A stretch of 64,000 nt of DNA from NCBI GenBank assembly GCA_948602995.1, contig CAPEBR010000006.1, positions 62,001 through 126,000 of the forward strand. Reading direction: 5' to 3'. The position numbers and the translations under genes are program-made. This stretch comes from an uncultured Dorea sp. Its GTDB lineage: Bacteria > Bacillota > Clostridia > Lachnospirales > Lachnospiraceae. The notes under the pieces were generated by a model. It had not been told where the DNA came from. It saw only the letters and a program-made list of their open reading frames with translations, and ran no database searches. Shown one piece after another: positions 35,491 through 44,637 of the stretch; positions within the stretch are counted from its first letter, which is position 1, and every line of letters starts with the position of its first letter.

Positions 35491-37395
35491 TTATGCGCTG
35501 ATGGCATTTCCCGTATAAAGCTGGTAATACCTTCCTTTTTCTTCCAAAAGCTGTTCATGGGTTCCGCGTTCAATGATCCTGCCCTGCTCCAGCACCATAA
35601 TGCAGTCTGAATTGCGCACTGTGGACAGCCTGTGGGCAATAACAAATGTTGTTCTTCCCTTCATCAGCTTATCCATGCCATCCTGCACGATCCGTTCTGT
35701 TCTTGTGTCAATGGAACTGGTCGCCTCATCCAAGATCAGAACCGGCGGATCCGCCACCGCCGCCCTTGCGATGGCAAGGAGCTGACGCTGCCCCTGGCTT
35801 AAGTTCGCCCCGTCCCCGGTAAGCATGGTGTCATAGCCATCAGGAAGCCTCCGGATAAAACCGTCTGCGTTGGCAAGCTTTGCCGCTGCCGTCACCTCTT
35901 CATCAGTTGCGCTAAGTTTCCCGAACCGGATATTCTCCCGCACGGTTCCGGTAAATAAATGGGTATCCTGCAGCACGATCCCAAGAGACCGCCTCAAGTC
36001 GTCCTTTTTAATCTTATTCACATTAATCCCGTCATACCGGATTTTCCCGTCCTGAATGTCATAAAAACGATTGATCAGGTTGGTAATGGTAGTTTTTCCC
36101 GCTCCCGTAGATCCCACAAACGCAATCTTCTGCCCGGGCTCTGCAAAGAGCTTTACATCATGGAGCACGATTTTTTCATCTGTGTATCCAAAGTCCACGC
36201 CGTCAAAGACAACATCGCCTTTTACCTCCACATAATCCACGCTCTGGTCTGCCTGGTGCACATGCTTCCATGCCCAGCGGCCGGTTCTCTCCTCACATTC
36301 CTTAAGCACGCCGTTTTCTTCCTTCACATTTACGAGTGTCACGTATCCGTTATCTGTCTCCGCCTTCTCGTCCAAAAGCGCGAAGATACGCTCTGCTCCT
36401 GCCATTGCCATGACAATGGCATTCATCTGCATGCTCACCTGGTTTATGGGCATACTGAAGCTTTTGTTAAAGGTAAGAAAGCTCGCAAGTCCCCCGAGTG
36501 TCAGCCCAAAGCTCCCTTTCAGGGCAAGGGTTCCCCCCACAATGGCGCAGACCACATAGCTGACATTTCCAAGCTGGGCATTGATGGGGCCCAGGAAATT
36601 GGCAAAGGTATTAGCTTTGTCCGCGCTTTCGAACAGTTTGTCATTCCTTTCCCTGAATTCTGTCTTGCAGGCCTCCTCCCGGCAGAATACCTTGACCACC
36701 TTCTGCCCGTTCATCATTTCCTCAATATAACCATTTACCGCACCCAGATTTTTCTGCTGCTCTAGAAAATATTTCCCGCTCATGCCGGCAGATTTTTTCG
36801 AACAGAATACCATAACCGCCACCATCAGAAGCGTAACCCCTGTCAGCGGCACACTTAAGACCAACATGCTGATAAATACGCTGATGATGGTAAATCCGCT
36901 GTTCACAAGCTGTGGAATACTCTGGCTGATCATCTGTCTGAGGGTGTCAATATCATTGGTATACACAGACATAATATCCCCGTGGGCATGGGTGTCAAAA
37001 TACTTGACAGGAAGTTTCTCCATATGGGAAAACAGATCGTCCCTTAAGTCTCTCAGTGTTCCCTGTGTTACATTGATCATAATCCGGTTATGCCCGTAGC
37101 TTGCAAGAATCCCCACTGCATAAAAGCCTGCCACCCGGAAAATCGCATGCAGCAGAGGCGTAAAATTCGGGTTTTCTGTAAGAAGAAACGGCGTAATATA
37201 GTCATCAATCAGGTTCTTCATAAATAAGGTTCCCTGTACATTACATAAAACCCCGGTCAAAATCAGCACGATCACTGCCACATAATGGAGCCCATATTTC
37301 TGAAATACATATTTCATAAGCCGCAGGAACAGCTTTCCCGGATTTTTTACTCCTGATTTCATTCCCCGCGGCCCTCTGTTCATAGGTCCTGCCAT
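35491..37395 (-). CDS. ABC exporter subunit B (membrane + ATPase)
   Basis: A 634-residue type I exporter half: six membrane helices in the first ~330 residues (from YVAVIVLILTGVLCNVQGTL), then a nucleotide-binding domain with Walker A GSTGAGKT near residue 430, signature LSQGQRQLLAIARA, Walker B VLILDEATSS with the catalytic Glu, and the switch AHRLSTV. It starts 3 nt after the partner at 37399, so the two form a heterodimer. A 40-residue insert between the two halves is charged and variable. The substrate, drug or peptide, is unknown. Confidence 0.95.
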   Translation of the reverse strand: MAGPMNRGPRGMKSGVKNPGKLFLRLMKYVFQKYGLHYVAVIVLILTGVLCNVQGTLFMKNLIDDYITPFLLTENPNFTPLLHAIFRVAGFYAVGILASYGHNRIMINVTQGTLRDLRDDLFSHMEKLPVKYFDTHAHGDIMSVYTNDIDTLRQMISQSIPQLVNSGFTIISVFISMLVLSVPLTGVTLLMVAVMVFCSKKSAGMSGKYFLEQQKNLGAVNGYIEEMMNGQKVVKVFCREEACKTEFRERNDKLFESADKANTFANFLGPINAQLGNVSYVVCAIVGGTLALKGSFGLTLGGLASFLTFNKSFSMPINQVSMQMNAIVMAMAGAERIFALLDEKAETDNGYVTLVNVKEENGVLKECEERTGRWAWKHVHQADQSVDYVEVKGDVVFDGVDFGYTDEKIVLHDVKLFAEPGQKIAFVGSTGAGKTTITNLINRFYDIQDGKIRYDGINVNKIKKDDLRRSLGIVLQDTHLFTGTVRENIRFGKLSATDEEVTAAAKLANADGFIRRLPDGYDTMLTGDGANLSQGQRQLLAIARAAVADPPVLILDEATSSIDTRTERIVQDGMDKLMKGRTTFVIAHRLSTVRNSDCIMVLEQGRIIERGTHEQLLEEKGRYYQLYTGNAISA

Positions 37396-37398
37396 CTT

Positions 37399-39150
37399 CT
37401 ACTCACCTGCCTTTTCATCAAAATCACCGCCGCCCTTTGTCTGTGACTCATAGACCTCGCGGTAAATCTCATTTTTTTCAAGAAGCTCCTCATGAGTACC
37501 GAATCCATGGACGCGCCCCTCCTCCATAACAATGATCCGGTCCGCATCCTGCACACTGGCGATACGCTGGGCAATAATAAGCTTCGTGGTATCTGGAATC
37601 TCCTCCCGGAAGGCCCGCCGGATCTTCCCGTCCGTTGCCGTATCCACCGCGCTGGTGCTGTCGTCCAGTATGAGGATCTTCGGCTTTTTAAGAAGCGCCC
37701 TTGCAATACAGAGCCTCTGCTTCTGCCCGCCGGACACATTGCTTCCTCCCTGCTCGATATGAGTCTGATAGCTGCCCGGAAACCTCTCAATAAATTCATC
37801 CGCGCAGGCAAGGCGGCAGGCCGCCTTACATTCTTCCTCAGAGGCATCCGGGTTTCCCCATCTCAAATTGTCTAGAATCGTTCCGGAAAATAACACATTG
37901 TTCTGCAACACCACAGACACCTGGTCCCGCAGCACTTCCATATCATAATCCTTTACATTGCAGCCGCCCACCAGCACTTCTCCTCCTGTCACATCATAAA
38001 GCCTGCTGATCAGACCTGCCAGGCTGCTCTTTGCACTTCCGGTTCCTCCGATAATCCCAATGGTCTCTCCGGATTTCACAGTCAGGCTGATGTCCTTAAG
38101 CACCGGCTCGCTGCTCTCCTTTTTGTAAGCAAAGTACACCTTGTCAAACACAATGCTTCCGTCCTTTACCTCCATAAGGGGATGATCCGGGTTCTTAAGA
38201 TCGCTGGTCTCGTTTAACACCTCTGAAATTCTCCTTGCACTTGCCATACTCATGGAAATCATGACAAATACCATGGACAGCATCATCAGACTCATCAGAA
38301 TATTCATGCAGTATGTAAGAAGACTCATAAGCTCCCCGGTAGTGAGTGAATCCACAACAATCATCTTTGCCCCGATCCAGCTGATCAGAAGGATGCAGGA
38401 GTACACAGTGAACATCATAAGCGGGCCGTTGTAGACCAGATTTTTCTCAGCCTTAAAGAAAATGCGGTATATGTTCTCGCTGGCTCTCTTGAATTTTTCT
38501 GTCTCCTGGGACTCCCTTACATATGCCTTCACAACACGGATTGCCGACACATTTTCCTGTACAGAGGCATTCATATCATCGTATTTCGGAAATGCCTGCT
38601 GAAAGTACCTTGTAGCCCGGCTCATGATCAGGAACAAAAGAACCCCCAGGATCACGACTGCCGCCAGATAAATACTGGAAAGCCTTGCATTAATGGTAAA
38701 AGCCATGACCATTGCGCAGACCAGGCTCGCCGGCGCCCTGGTGAACATCCGCAGGGTCATCTGATAGGCATTCTGAATGTTGGTCACGTCTGTAGTCAGA
38801 CGGGTAACCAGCCCCGCAGTGCTGTATTTGTCAATATTAGAAAATGAAAAAGTCTGGATATTGTTGAACATGGCAACACGCAGATTCTTCGCAAATCCTG
38901 CAGAGGCTTTTGCACCAAAACGTCCGCCGCCAATCCCCGCAAACAGCCCCACGAGCGCCGCCGCAATCATAAGGACGCCCACCCGGTAAATATGCCCGAT
39001 GTCCCCTGCATTCACCCCCTTGTCAATAATGGATGCCATGAGATAGGGGATGACCATCTCCATCAGCACTTCAAGAATCATAAAGAGAGGCGTAACCACA
39101 GACGCTCTCTTATATTCCTTTACTTCCTTTAATAATGTCCGAAGCATCAA
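37399..39150 (-). CDS. ABC exporter subunit A (degenerate ATP site)
   Basis: A 583-residue exporter half. Membrane helices fill residues ~15-310; the ATPase has Walker A GGTGSAKSSLAGLI, signature VSGGQKQRLCIARA, and Walker B KILILDDSTSA, where Asp stands in place of the catalytic Glu. Together with the partner at 35491 (normal Glu) this makes one active and one degenerate ATP site, the usual state of heterodimeric exporters of the BmrCD/TM287-288 kind. No regulator lies directly next to the pair. Confidence 0.95.
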   Translation of the reverse strand: MMLRTLLKEVKEYKRASVVTPLFMILEVLMEMVIPYLMASIIDKGVNAGDIGHIYRVGVLMIAAALVGLFAGIGGGRFGAKASAGFAKNLRVAMFNNIQTFSFSNIDKYSTAGLVTRLTTDVTNIQNAYQMTLRMFTRAPASLVCAMVMAFTINARLSSIYLAAVVILGVLLFLIMSRATRYFQQAFPKYDDMNASVQENVSAIRVVKAYVRESQETEKFKRASENIYRIFFKAEKNLVYNGPLMMFTVYSCILLISWIGAKMIVVDSLTTGELMSLLTYCMNILMSLMMLSMVFVMISMSMASARRISEVLNETSDLKNPDHPLMEVKDGSIVFDKVYFAYKKESSEPVLKDISLTVKSGETIGIIGGTGSAKSSLAGLISRLYDVTGGEVLVGGCNVKDYDMEVLRDQVSVVLQNNVLFSGTILDNLRWGNPDASEEECKAACRLACADEFIERFPGSYQTHIEQGGSNVSGGQKQRLCIARALLKKPKILILDDSTSAVDTATDGKIRRAFREEIPDTTKLIIAQRIASVQDADRIIVMEEGRVHGFGTHEELLEKNEIYREVYESQTKGGGDFDEKAGE

Positions 39151-39287
39151 ATCCCTCCTTTACTAACTCATTGTATATGGATAAAATTTTAATGTCAAAG
39201 GCTATTTTTAAGATTTTAGATATCTTATAAAAAGCTCTTGCCATCTAGTTTTTAATACTATATAATAACTGTATTGAGGTGAAAAAT

Positions 39288-39905
39288 ATGGTGATTGATA
39301 CAAAGGATATGCTGGGCAGCATCCTGTCGAGCATTGCACGGATTGACTATATCAAGCTGGATGACATTCCGAATATTGATCTTTATATGGATCAGGTTAC
39401 TACTTTTATGGAAGAGCAGTTAGCTTCCACCAAGCGGTACGATGATGACAAGATCCTGACAAAGACCATGATCAACAATTATACGAAGAACAATCTGCTG
39501 CCCCCTCCGGTGAAGAAAAAGTACTCCAGGGAACACGTTCTTGTCATGATCTTTATCTACTATTTTAAAAATATCCTTTCCATCAAGGATATTGAGACAC
39601 TGCTTGCACCCATAACGGATAAATACTTTCGTAACGGAAGCGACTTTAATATTACTTCTATCTACGAAGAAGTCTGCAAGCAGGAAGTGTCCCGCATCGA
39701 TGCCATGCAGAAAGATGTTGCCAAAGCCTACCATCAGGCAATGGAATCCTTTGAGCAGGATGGGATCAAGGAAGAGGACCGGGATTATTTCCGTCTGTTT
39801 TCTTTCATCTCTTCCTTAAGCTTTGATGTCTATGTAAAAAAGCTTTTGATTGAAAAACTAATTAACGAGCTTCCCGAGCCAGATCACGATAAGAAGAAAA
39901 AATAG
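39288..39905 (+). CDS. DUF1836 domain protein
   Basis: A 205-residue protein of the DUF1836 family, which has a MerR-like helix-turn-helix N-terminal half: TKTMINNYTKNNLLPPPVKK and KYSREHVLVMIFIYYFKNIL are the family hallmark. It is presumably a DNA-binding regulator; target and effector are unknown. ATG at 39288 is chosen because GAGGTGA lies 5-6 nt upstream; a GTG at 39279 would overlap that site. It is followed at once by a strong bidirectional terminator. Confidence 0.9.
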   Translation: MVIDTKDMLGSILSSIARIDYIKLDDIPNIDLYMDQVTTFMEEQLASTKRYDDDKILTKTMINNYTKNNLLPPPVKKKYSREHVLVMIFIYYFKNILSIKDIETLLAPITDKYFRNGSDFNITSIYEEVCKQEVSRIDAMQKDVAKAYHQAMESFEQDGIKEEDRDYFRLFSFISSLSFDVYVKKLLIEKLINELPEPDHDKKKK

Positions 39906-39924
39906 GGCGCACGCCCTATTTTTT
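39897..39924. terminator. Bidirectional terminator
   Basis: AAAAAATAGGGCG, one C, and its complement ACGCCCTATTTTTT give a strong stem with A and T runs on both sides. It serves both the DUF1836 gene (plus) and the YerC-like gene (minus). Confidence 0.92.
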
Positions 39925-39925
39925 C

Positions 39926-40216
39926 TTAATTGTGCTTAATCCTTTCAAATACCATGTCGTATCCGTCATTGCCATAGTTAAGAGAACGGTTTACCCTGCT
40001 GATTGTTGCCGTGGAGGCTCCTGTCTTATCTGCAATCTCCAGATAGGTTTTGTGCTCTCTCAGCATCTTTGCCACCTCAAATCTCTGCGATAATGACAAC
40101 AGCTCATTGATCGTACAGATATCCTCAAAAAACGTGTAACACTCTTCCTTATTCTCAAGGCTCAATACCGCATCAAACAAGTAGTCTACCGCCTCTGTCC
40201 TGATTTTCTTACTCAT
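39926..40216 (-). CDS. YerC/YecD-family TrpR-like regulator
   Basis: A 96-residue protein with the TrpR-type DNA-binding fold: LLSLSQRFEVAKMLREHKTY, then LEIADKTGASTATISRVNRS (helix-turn-helix) and LNYGNDGYDMVF. The YerC/YecD family is common in Firmicutes; its regulon is not known to me. Length fits the family. The stop codon lies at the foot of the shared terminator. Confidence 0.92.
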   Translation of the reverse strand: MSKKIRTEAVDYLFDAVLSLENKEECYTFFEDICTINELLSLSQRFEVAKMLREHKTYLEIADKTGASTATISRVNRSLNYGNDGYDMVFERIKHN

Positions 40217-40291
40217 GGCATATTACTCCTTTAACTGTCCTGTCCATTTAAAATTACACAATTACATTTTAACACAGTAAATTCGTAAAGT

Positions 40292-41017
40292 CTATCTCTT
40301 TTTTCCACGTTTTAACAAAGCCTTCAAACCTTCCAGTGAGGTATTTGCAATCAGCTCCTCCGGGAAACCTGTCTCCTTTAACAACTCCTCTGTCCTGGCA
40401 TAATCTGCGATTGTCTGATCCACATGGGAATCTGTCCCCAGAACAATCCTTGCTCCGTACTGTCTGCAAAGCTCAAGCATCCTGCACATATTTTCCCAGG
40501 CATTCTGACGGAAAGAGGTTGGCCTCAGGGAAGAATTATTCACCTCAAGAAGTGTCCCGGTCTCCTTAGCCGTCCTTACAAGCCGCTCATAATCCACAGG
40601 AAATCTCGAATCATCCGGATGCCCGATAATATCCACATAAGGATTTTCCATTGCATGAATATAGGCACGAGTAATGCTTTCCTTGTCCATGGCTCCCTTA
40701 TAGCAGGGAGCATGCATACTGGCAATCGCAATATCCATTTCCTTAAGCTCCTTTTCAGACAGATCCACCTCTCCCTGTTCATTCCGTATATTTAATTCCA
40801 CACCAAGAAGCAGTTCAATATCCTTCCTTTTTCTCGGAACTACCTTCAGATTCTGAAAATGATAAATATACGGACCGCCCGGCATATCCGGTGCATGCTC
40901 TGTGATTGCAAGCCCCTTCAGACCTCTCGCTGCCGCTTCCTGCGCCATCTCATTCATAGTACAATAAGCATGACCACTGGCAAGTGTATGAGTATGAGTA
41001 TCAATCTCTATAAACAT
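40292..41017 (-). CDS. PHP-domain phosphatase (YcdX-like)
   Basis: A 241-residue metal-dependent phosphoesterase of the PHP family, most like YcdX. Metal ligands are visible in EIDTHTHTLASGHAY (residues ~4-12), ITEHAPDM, ASMHAPCY, DIIGHPDDSRF and VLGTDSHVDQ. It is expected to use a tri-metal site to release phosphate from an unknown substrate. ATG at 41017 is chosen because MFIEIDTHTH is the family's normal beginning and AAGGA is found 5 nt upstream; an earlier ATG adds 20 atypical residues. Confidence 0.92.
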   Translation of the reverse strand: MFIEIDTHTHTLASGHAYCTMNEMAQEAAARGLKGLAITEHAPDMPGGPYIYHFQNLKVVPRKRKDIELLLGVELNIRNEQGEVDLSEKELKEMDIAIASMHAPCYKGAMDKESITRAYIHAMENPYVDIIGHPDDSRFPVDYERLVRTAKETGTLLEVNNSSLRPTSFRQNAWENMCRMLELCRQYGARIVLGTDSHVDQTIADYARTEELLKETGFPEELIANTSLEGLKALLKRGKKR

Positions 41018-41164
41018 GTTATTCCTTCTTTCCAAATAATATTGCAAACTATTCAGTAGCTTCATAGTTACATGCAAAAATCTATAATTACGGAAATATT
41101 ATACAGTATATTATTTTAATTTTCTACAAAAATTAAGAGAAAAAGAAGAAAAGAGGTATTTTAC

Positions 41165-41368
41165 ATGGACACAGATAAAAGAGCAGATAAAAAAGAAAGG
41201 TCAAACGATGAGATCATTAATTCTTACGATTACCTGTCAAACGCGGCATCAGCCCAGGATATGACGGGACTGATTCCTTCTGCCCCATCCTCAGATGAAG
41301 AGATTGAAGCATATGAAGAACTATATCATTTCCTCCCGCCAGACAGCGAGGCTGAGAAGATCCGATAG
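41165..41368 (+). CDS. Small hypothetical protein (67 aa)
   Basis: A 67-residue charged protein (MDTDKRADKKERSNDEIINS, YDYLSNAASAQDMTGLIPSA, then EEIEAYEELYHFLPP). I do not recognise it. A ribosome site AAAGAGGTATTTTAC precedes the ATG. The central segment NAASAQDMTGLIP is frequent in small, poorly studied Lachnospiraceae proteins, to my impression. It precedes another unknown gene on the same strand by 88 nt. Confidence 0.65.
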   Translation: MDTDKRADKKERSNDEIINSYDYLSNAASAQDMTGLIPSAPSSDEEIEAYEELYHFLPPDSEAEKIR

Positions 41369-41456
41369 CACCAATAACTTCATAATAAGGAACTGCTAAG
41401 ACACGCACTCTCCATAGCCGCATGGCATATATTAATCAAAAACCGGAGATTTTCAT

Positions 41457-41930
41457 ATGCCAGCAACATTAATGCCTATTACAGGAATCATACAAAATGT
41501 AACATCCTTTAGTGAAGACTGCTGCGAACAGCAGGTAACCATCCGCAACGATAACGGAATCAGCCAGTTCATCATAAGCCCTGACACCTATGTAATCGGA
41601 GAAGTACGTCTCCGCCCTGGTATGCCTGTCGCGGCATTTTACGATGCCTCCCTGCCCGTACCGCTCATCTTCCCGCCAAGATACCAGGCCGTCATCATCG
41701 GAAGAAGGAACCCATCCGAAAATATCTATGTCGGATATTTCGACGACACACTGACCGCAGAAGACAACGCACTGAAAATAAATCCCAGCCGGACCACCGA
41801 AATCGTGACCTCTAACGGACAGGGCTATGGCTGCCGCCCCGAAAACAAAATGCTGGTGGTCTATTACAACGAAACAACAAGAAGTATACCGCCGCAGACA
41901 ACACCGCGGAAAATCATCGTCCTATGCTAA
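41457..41930 (+). CDS. Hypothetical protein (157 aa)
   Basis: A 157-residue, mostly beta-strand protein: ITGIIQNVTSFSEDCCEQQV, FIISPDTYVIGEVRLRPGMP, VPLIFPPRYQAVIIGRRNP and VYYNETTRSIPPQTTPRKII. It resembles OB-fold-like soluble proteins but I see no active-site motif and cannot name a family. The ATG follows GGAGATTTTCAT, a weak ribosome site. A terminator hairpin follows at once. Confidence 0.75.
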   Translation: MPATLMPITGIIQNVTSFSEDCCEQQVTIRNDNGISQFIISPDTYVIGEVRLRPGMPVAAFYDASLPVPLIFPPRYQAVIIGRRNPSENIYVGYFDDTLTAEDNALKINPSRTTEIVTSNGQGYGCRPENKMLVVYYNETTRSIPPQTTPRKIIVLC

Positions 41931-41934
41931 GTTG

Positions 41935-41966
41935 GGGACGGGGCATTTTTAAAAATGCCCCGTCCC
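41935..41966. terminator. Bidirectional terminator hairpin
   Basis: GGGGACGGGCATTTTT pairs with AAAAATGCCCCGTCCC with a single bulged base. It separates two converging genes. Confidence 0.85.
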
Positions 41967-42553
41967 TAATTCGCAGCTTCAATAAGCTTTTTGCTAATAC
42001 GGTTTTGAACATCAAGATAGTACGCAGTTTCTTCCGTATTCATTTCTCCATCATCCCAGCTTTCGAAATCCTCTACCCACTCAGCATACTTACTCATATA
42101 ATCCGCATAATCTGCCACCAGCCCCAGATCCGTTCCATCTGATTCTTTGTACTTCTTCATAAATTCACAATATTCCGTCATAAATTCCTCGTAGCTATCC
42201 ATTGCTTTCTTGAATTCCGGCCGCATACCGTCTACTGATTTTTCACGGCTTTTCGGATTTTCCTTTGCCTTTTCCTCCTTAGTCGCTTCACCTTCAGGTT
42301 CGGATTCCACTTCATTTTCATTTACCTCATCTGATTTTTGGATTTCAACAGACCGTACGGTCTTCAGATCCTCTTTATTTCTGACAACTGAGTTAACAAT
42401 TCCAATTGCAAAAATAACCAGAAGAACCATAAACCATCCTTTCTTGTAAAATGGTTTCTTATTCTTTGCGCCGCATGACGGACAAATCCTTGCATTTTTT
42501 GCAATCGGTGCATTACAGTTCCTACATATTACCATCTTTGGTTTCTCTGACAT
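41966..42553 (-). CDS. Zinc-ribbon membrane protein (DUF6591-like)
   Basis: A 195-residue protein with an N-terminal zinc ribbon (CRNCNAPIAKNARICPSCGA), one membrane segment (GWFMVLLVIFAIGIVNSVV), a charged linker and a helical extracytoplasmic or cytoplasmic domain (MRPEFKKAMDSYEEFMTEYC). The C-terminal part resembles DUF6591. It stands 22 nt after the SPFH gene and close to a TM2 protein that also has a zinc ribbon, suggesting one membrane-related group of genes. Function unknown. Confidence 0.8.
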   Translation of the reverse strand: MSEKPKMVICRNCNAPIAKNARICPSCGAKNKKPFYKKGWFMVLLVIFAIGIVNSVVRNKEDLKTVRSVEIQKSDEVNENEVESEPEGEATKEEKAKENPKSREKSVDGMRPEFKKAMDSYEEFMTEYCEFMKKYKESDGTDLGLVADYADYMSKYAEWVEDFESWDDGEMNTEETAYYLDVQNRISKKLIEAAN

Positions 42554-42575
42554 CTTATCATCCTCCCTCAGTTTC

Positions 42576-43478
42576 TTAACTTCTTAAAATACGTTTCTTT
42601 TCCTCATCAAACTCATCCTGTGTCAAGATTTCTTCATCTAGCAGTGCCTTTAACTCTCGCAATTGTTCTGTCCTGCTTTTCAACTGGTTATCTGACCCCA
42701 AGCTCTTCTGCACATTTTGAGCCATGGTATTTCCTAAGGCCATTCCCGCCCCCAGCCCTGCCAACCCTCCCTTCTGCTTTGCCGCATCTCTCATAGCTCT
42801 TGCTGTCTGGTATTTCATAAAGGATTCCATATCGCTTTTTGCAATACCAATTCCTGACTGCTCATCAATCATTCTCTCAACATCCTCAGGAAGTGAAATG
42901 TTTTCGATAATCACATCGCTGAATTGTATCCCCGTCATTCTTATCTGACCGTTTAATCTTTCCTGCATTGCAGAAGATAAAATTCTGTATCCTGCGGCCA
43001 ATTCCAAAACTGACATTTCTGTTTCTCCAACCGTAGTTGAAAAGACTTCTGTCACCATTGACGAAAGGTATTCAACAATGTCATAAGTCATTACAATTCC
43101 TTTTGTTCCAAAGATTTCTTTCATAAAATAAGCAACATCTATAATTCTGAATGCAAATTTTCCAAAAGCACGTATCCGCACCATATTAAAATCTTTGTCT
43201 CTCTTCATAATAGGATTTTTTGTCCCCCACCTATTGTCTATAAACTGCCTCGTACTCACAAAATATAAATCTGCAATTACAGGTGATACAAATAAATAGG
43301 GAAATGCCTTAAGTTTTGTCAGAACAGGAAAATTATCTGTATTGAGCTCATATGTACCTGGCGGAAGAATATCTGCCAACTGACCACCTTTCAAAAACAC
43401 AGCGCACTGGCTCTCTCTGACAATAACCTTTGACCCCTGTTTTAATTCATCATTCCCGCTTTCCCGGCGGAATTTCAT
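42576..43478 (-). CDS. SPFH-domain protein with SHOCT tail; original start cut off by a stop codon
   Basis: A 300-residue frame of the SPFH/virion-core type (VIVRESQCAVFLKGGQLADI, LPPGTYELNTDNFPVLTKLK, GIVMTYDIVEYLSSMVTEVF) ending in a SHOCT-like helix pair (RELKALLDEEILTQDEFDEE). The true beginning seems to be ATG at 43556, with AAGGAG 6 nt upstream: the frame reads MDF, then TGA at 43545-43547, then DIVKDQFLDVIEYEDKSNRL and runs straight into this frame. Without readthrough, translation would have to start at 43478, which has no ribosome site. The gene may be inactive. Confidence 0.75.
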   Translation of the reverse strand: MKFRRESGNDELKQGSKVIVRESQCAVFLKGGQLADILPPGTYELNTDNFPVLTKLKAFPYLFVSPVIADLYFVSTRQFIDNRWGTKNPIMKRDKDFNMVRIRAFGKFAFRIIDVAYFMKEIFGTKGIVMTYDIVEYLSSMVTEVFSTTVGETEMSVLELAAGYRILSSAMQERLNGQIRMTGIQFSDVIIENISLPEDVERMIDEQSGIGIAKSDMESFMKYQTARAMRDAAKQKGGLAGLGAGMALGNTMAQNVQKSLGSDNQLKSRTEQLRELKALLDEEILTQDEFDEEKKRILRS

Positions 43479-43570
43479 AACAATAAGCCGATTGCTTTTA
43501 TCTTCATATTCAATTACATCAAGAAATTGATCTTTAACAATATCTCAAAAATCCATACTTCTCTCCTTCA

Positions 43571-43969
43571 CTACAGCAGGGGCAAGTCAAATTCATCTTT
43601 AAACATTCCTGTTGCAATCAAAATAATATCAATAATCCAGCCAAATCCAAACAAGCCCAATGTAAACAAATAAAGAATTCCCATTCCTGCCTTGCCAACA
43701 TAAAACTTATGCGCCCCTAACCCTCCCCCAAATATACACAGAGCCAAAGCAACTGTTTTACTTTTTCTGCTGACTCCAGGGGGGGCTTCCAGACTCTTGA
43801 ATACTGGATTGTCCATTATAACATGTTGTCCCGGCCGCTCTTCCTTTTGGCAGTACATCTGATTTACACTTATATCCTTCTGAACCGGCATTCTGTCCTC
43901 ATACTCACAATAATCACATCTTTTCCCCTTCAGCGGCGCACCGCATACCGGACATTTCATTTCCATCAT
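43571..43969 (-). CDS. TM2-domain protein with zinc ribbon
   Basis: A 132-residue protein with an N-terminal zinc ribbon (MKCPVCGAPLKGKRCDYCEY) and a C-terminal TM2 domain of two membrane helices with the family's DRF-like turn altered (GGGLGAHKFYVGKAGMGILY, then LFGFGWIIDIILIATG). It is expected to lie in the membrane with both ends in the cytoplasm. It directly precedes the SPFH gene by 14 nt. No enzymatic role is indicated. Confidence 0.88.
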   Translation of the reverse strand: MMEMKCPVCGAPLKGKRCDYCEYEDRMPVQKDISVNQMYCQKEERPGQHVIMDNPVFKSLEAPPGVSRKSKTVALALCIFGGGLGAHKFYVGKAGMGILYLFTLGLFGFGWIIDIILIATGMFKDEFDLPLL

Positions 43970-44034
43970 TCTCCTTCTTTTCCTTCAAATATATCCTCCT
44001 GTAAAGAAAACTGACCATATATTTATTAACATGT

Positions 44035-44187
44035 CTGTTTCAGCAGGCTACAGGAACTTGCCAAGATCAAATTTATTGGCACGGGGACATGCAGCGAGGT
44101 GCAAGTCCCCATGAATAGTTACAATTCCTCATAAATCCTAACAGATCTTTATTTTTTGCATAACAGCTAAATATACTCCATGATCAT
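44035..44187. other. Intergenic stretch with a hairpin
   Basis: No gene. GGGGAC (about 44077) and GTCCCC (about 44098) can pair, followed by ATGAATAGTTAC, one of the recurring short motifs near gene ends in this window. Confidence 0.4.
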
Positions 44188-44580
44188 TCATAACTTTCTT
44201 CTCAATTCCTCTATACTTTTCACATATGTCATTCCATCACTTTCTTCCGGCATATGCGGAATTCCATGTCCCAGGATCAGTGAAATAAATTCTATCTGCT
44301 CTTCTCTTTTCTTAATATCTCCTCTGACAATTTCTATCTTCCGTCTTAGATATTCTTTTTTCTTATTGTCTGTTGCCTGCAGTAATTGTCTGATTTCTTT
44401 TAGCTCAAATCCCATCTCCTTATATAGCATGATTTCCCATATTTTTTCCAATGCTTCCTTGTCATATAATCGATGATTATTTCTTGATCTTTCTGTCACA
44501 AGAATTCCCTCGTCATCATAATACTGTAATGTACGCCTGCTTATCCCAGCCAATTTACTTACCTCATTTGTTCTTTTCAT
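44188..44580 (-). CDS. MerR-family transcription regulator
   Basis: A 130-residue regulator with the MerR winged helix-turn-helix at its N-terminus (TNEVSKLAGISRRTLQYYDD, EGILVTERSRNNHRLYDKEA) and a coiled-coil dimer helix (DNKKKEYLRRKIEIVRGDIK). The short C-terminal part has no Cys ligands, so it senses no obvious metal. ATG at 44580 is used because the MerR fold starts there and GGAAGG is upstream; a longer reading adds 31 unrelated residues. It is probably self-regulated through the 19-bp-spaced promoter upstream. Confidence 0.92.
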   Translation of the reverse strand: MKRTNEVSKLAGISRRTLQYYDDEGILVTERSRNNHRLYDKEALEKIWEIMLYKEMGFELKEIRQLLQATDNKKKEYLRRKIEIVRGDIKKREEQIEFISLILGHGIPHMPEESDGMTYVKSIEELRRKL

Positions 44581-44606
44581 TACGGCCTTCCTCTCTCCGC
44601 ATAAAA

Positions 44607-44637
44607 AGCATATCCTATCACGTGAACGTGATAGCAA
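44607..44637 (-). promoter_or_regulatory. MerR-type promoter and operator
   Basis: On the minus strand, -35 TTGCTA (44632-44637) and -10 TATGCT (44607-44612) are 19 bp apart, the over-long spacing typical of MerR-activated promoters. The spacer contains the palindrome CTATCACG-TTCA-CGTGATAG, an expected binding site. Confidence 0.85.

Noticed and set aside
35959..36765. 268-codon plus-strand frame opposite the ABC exporter
   Set aside because: Antisense to conserved ABC motifs; no start signal and no recognisable domain.
37380..37847. 155-codon minus-strand frame overlapping the end of ABC subunit A
   Set aside because: Same strand but another frame; Arg-rich shadow of the ATPase domain.
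41457..41930. Capsid or tail-like protein
   Set aside because: The beta-rich composition alone is not evidence and no phage genes are nearby.
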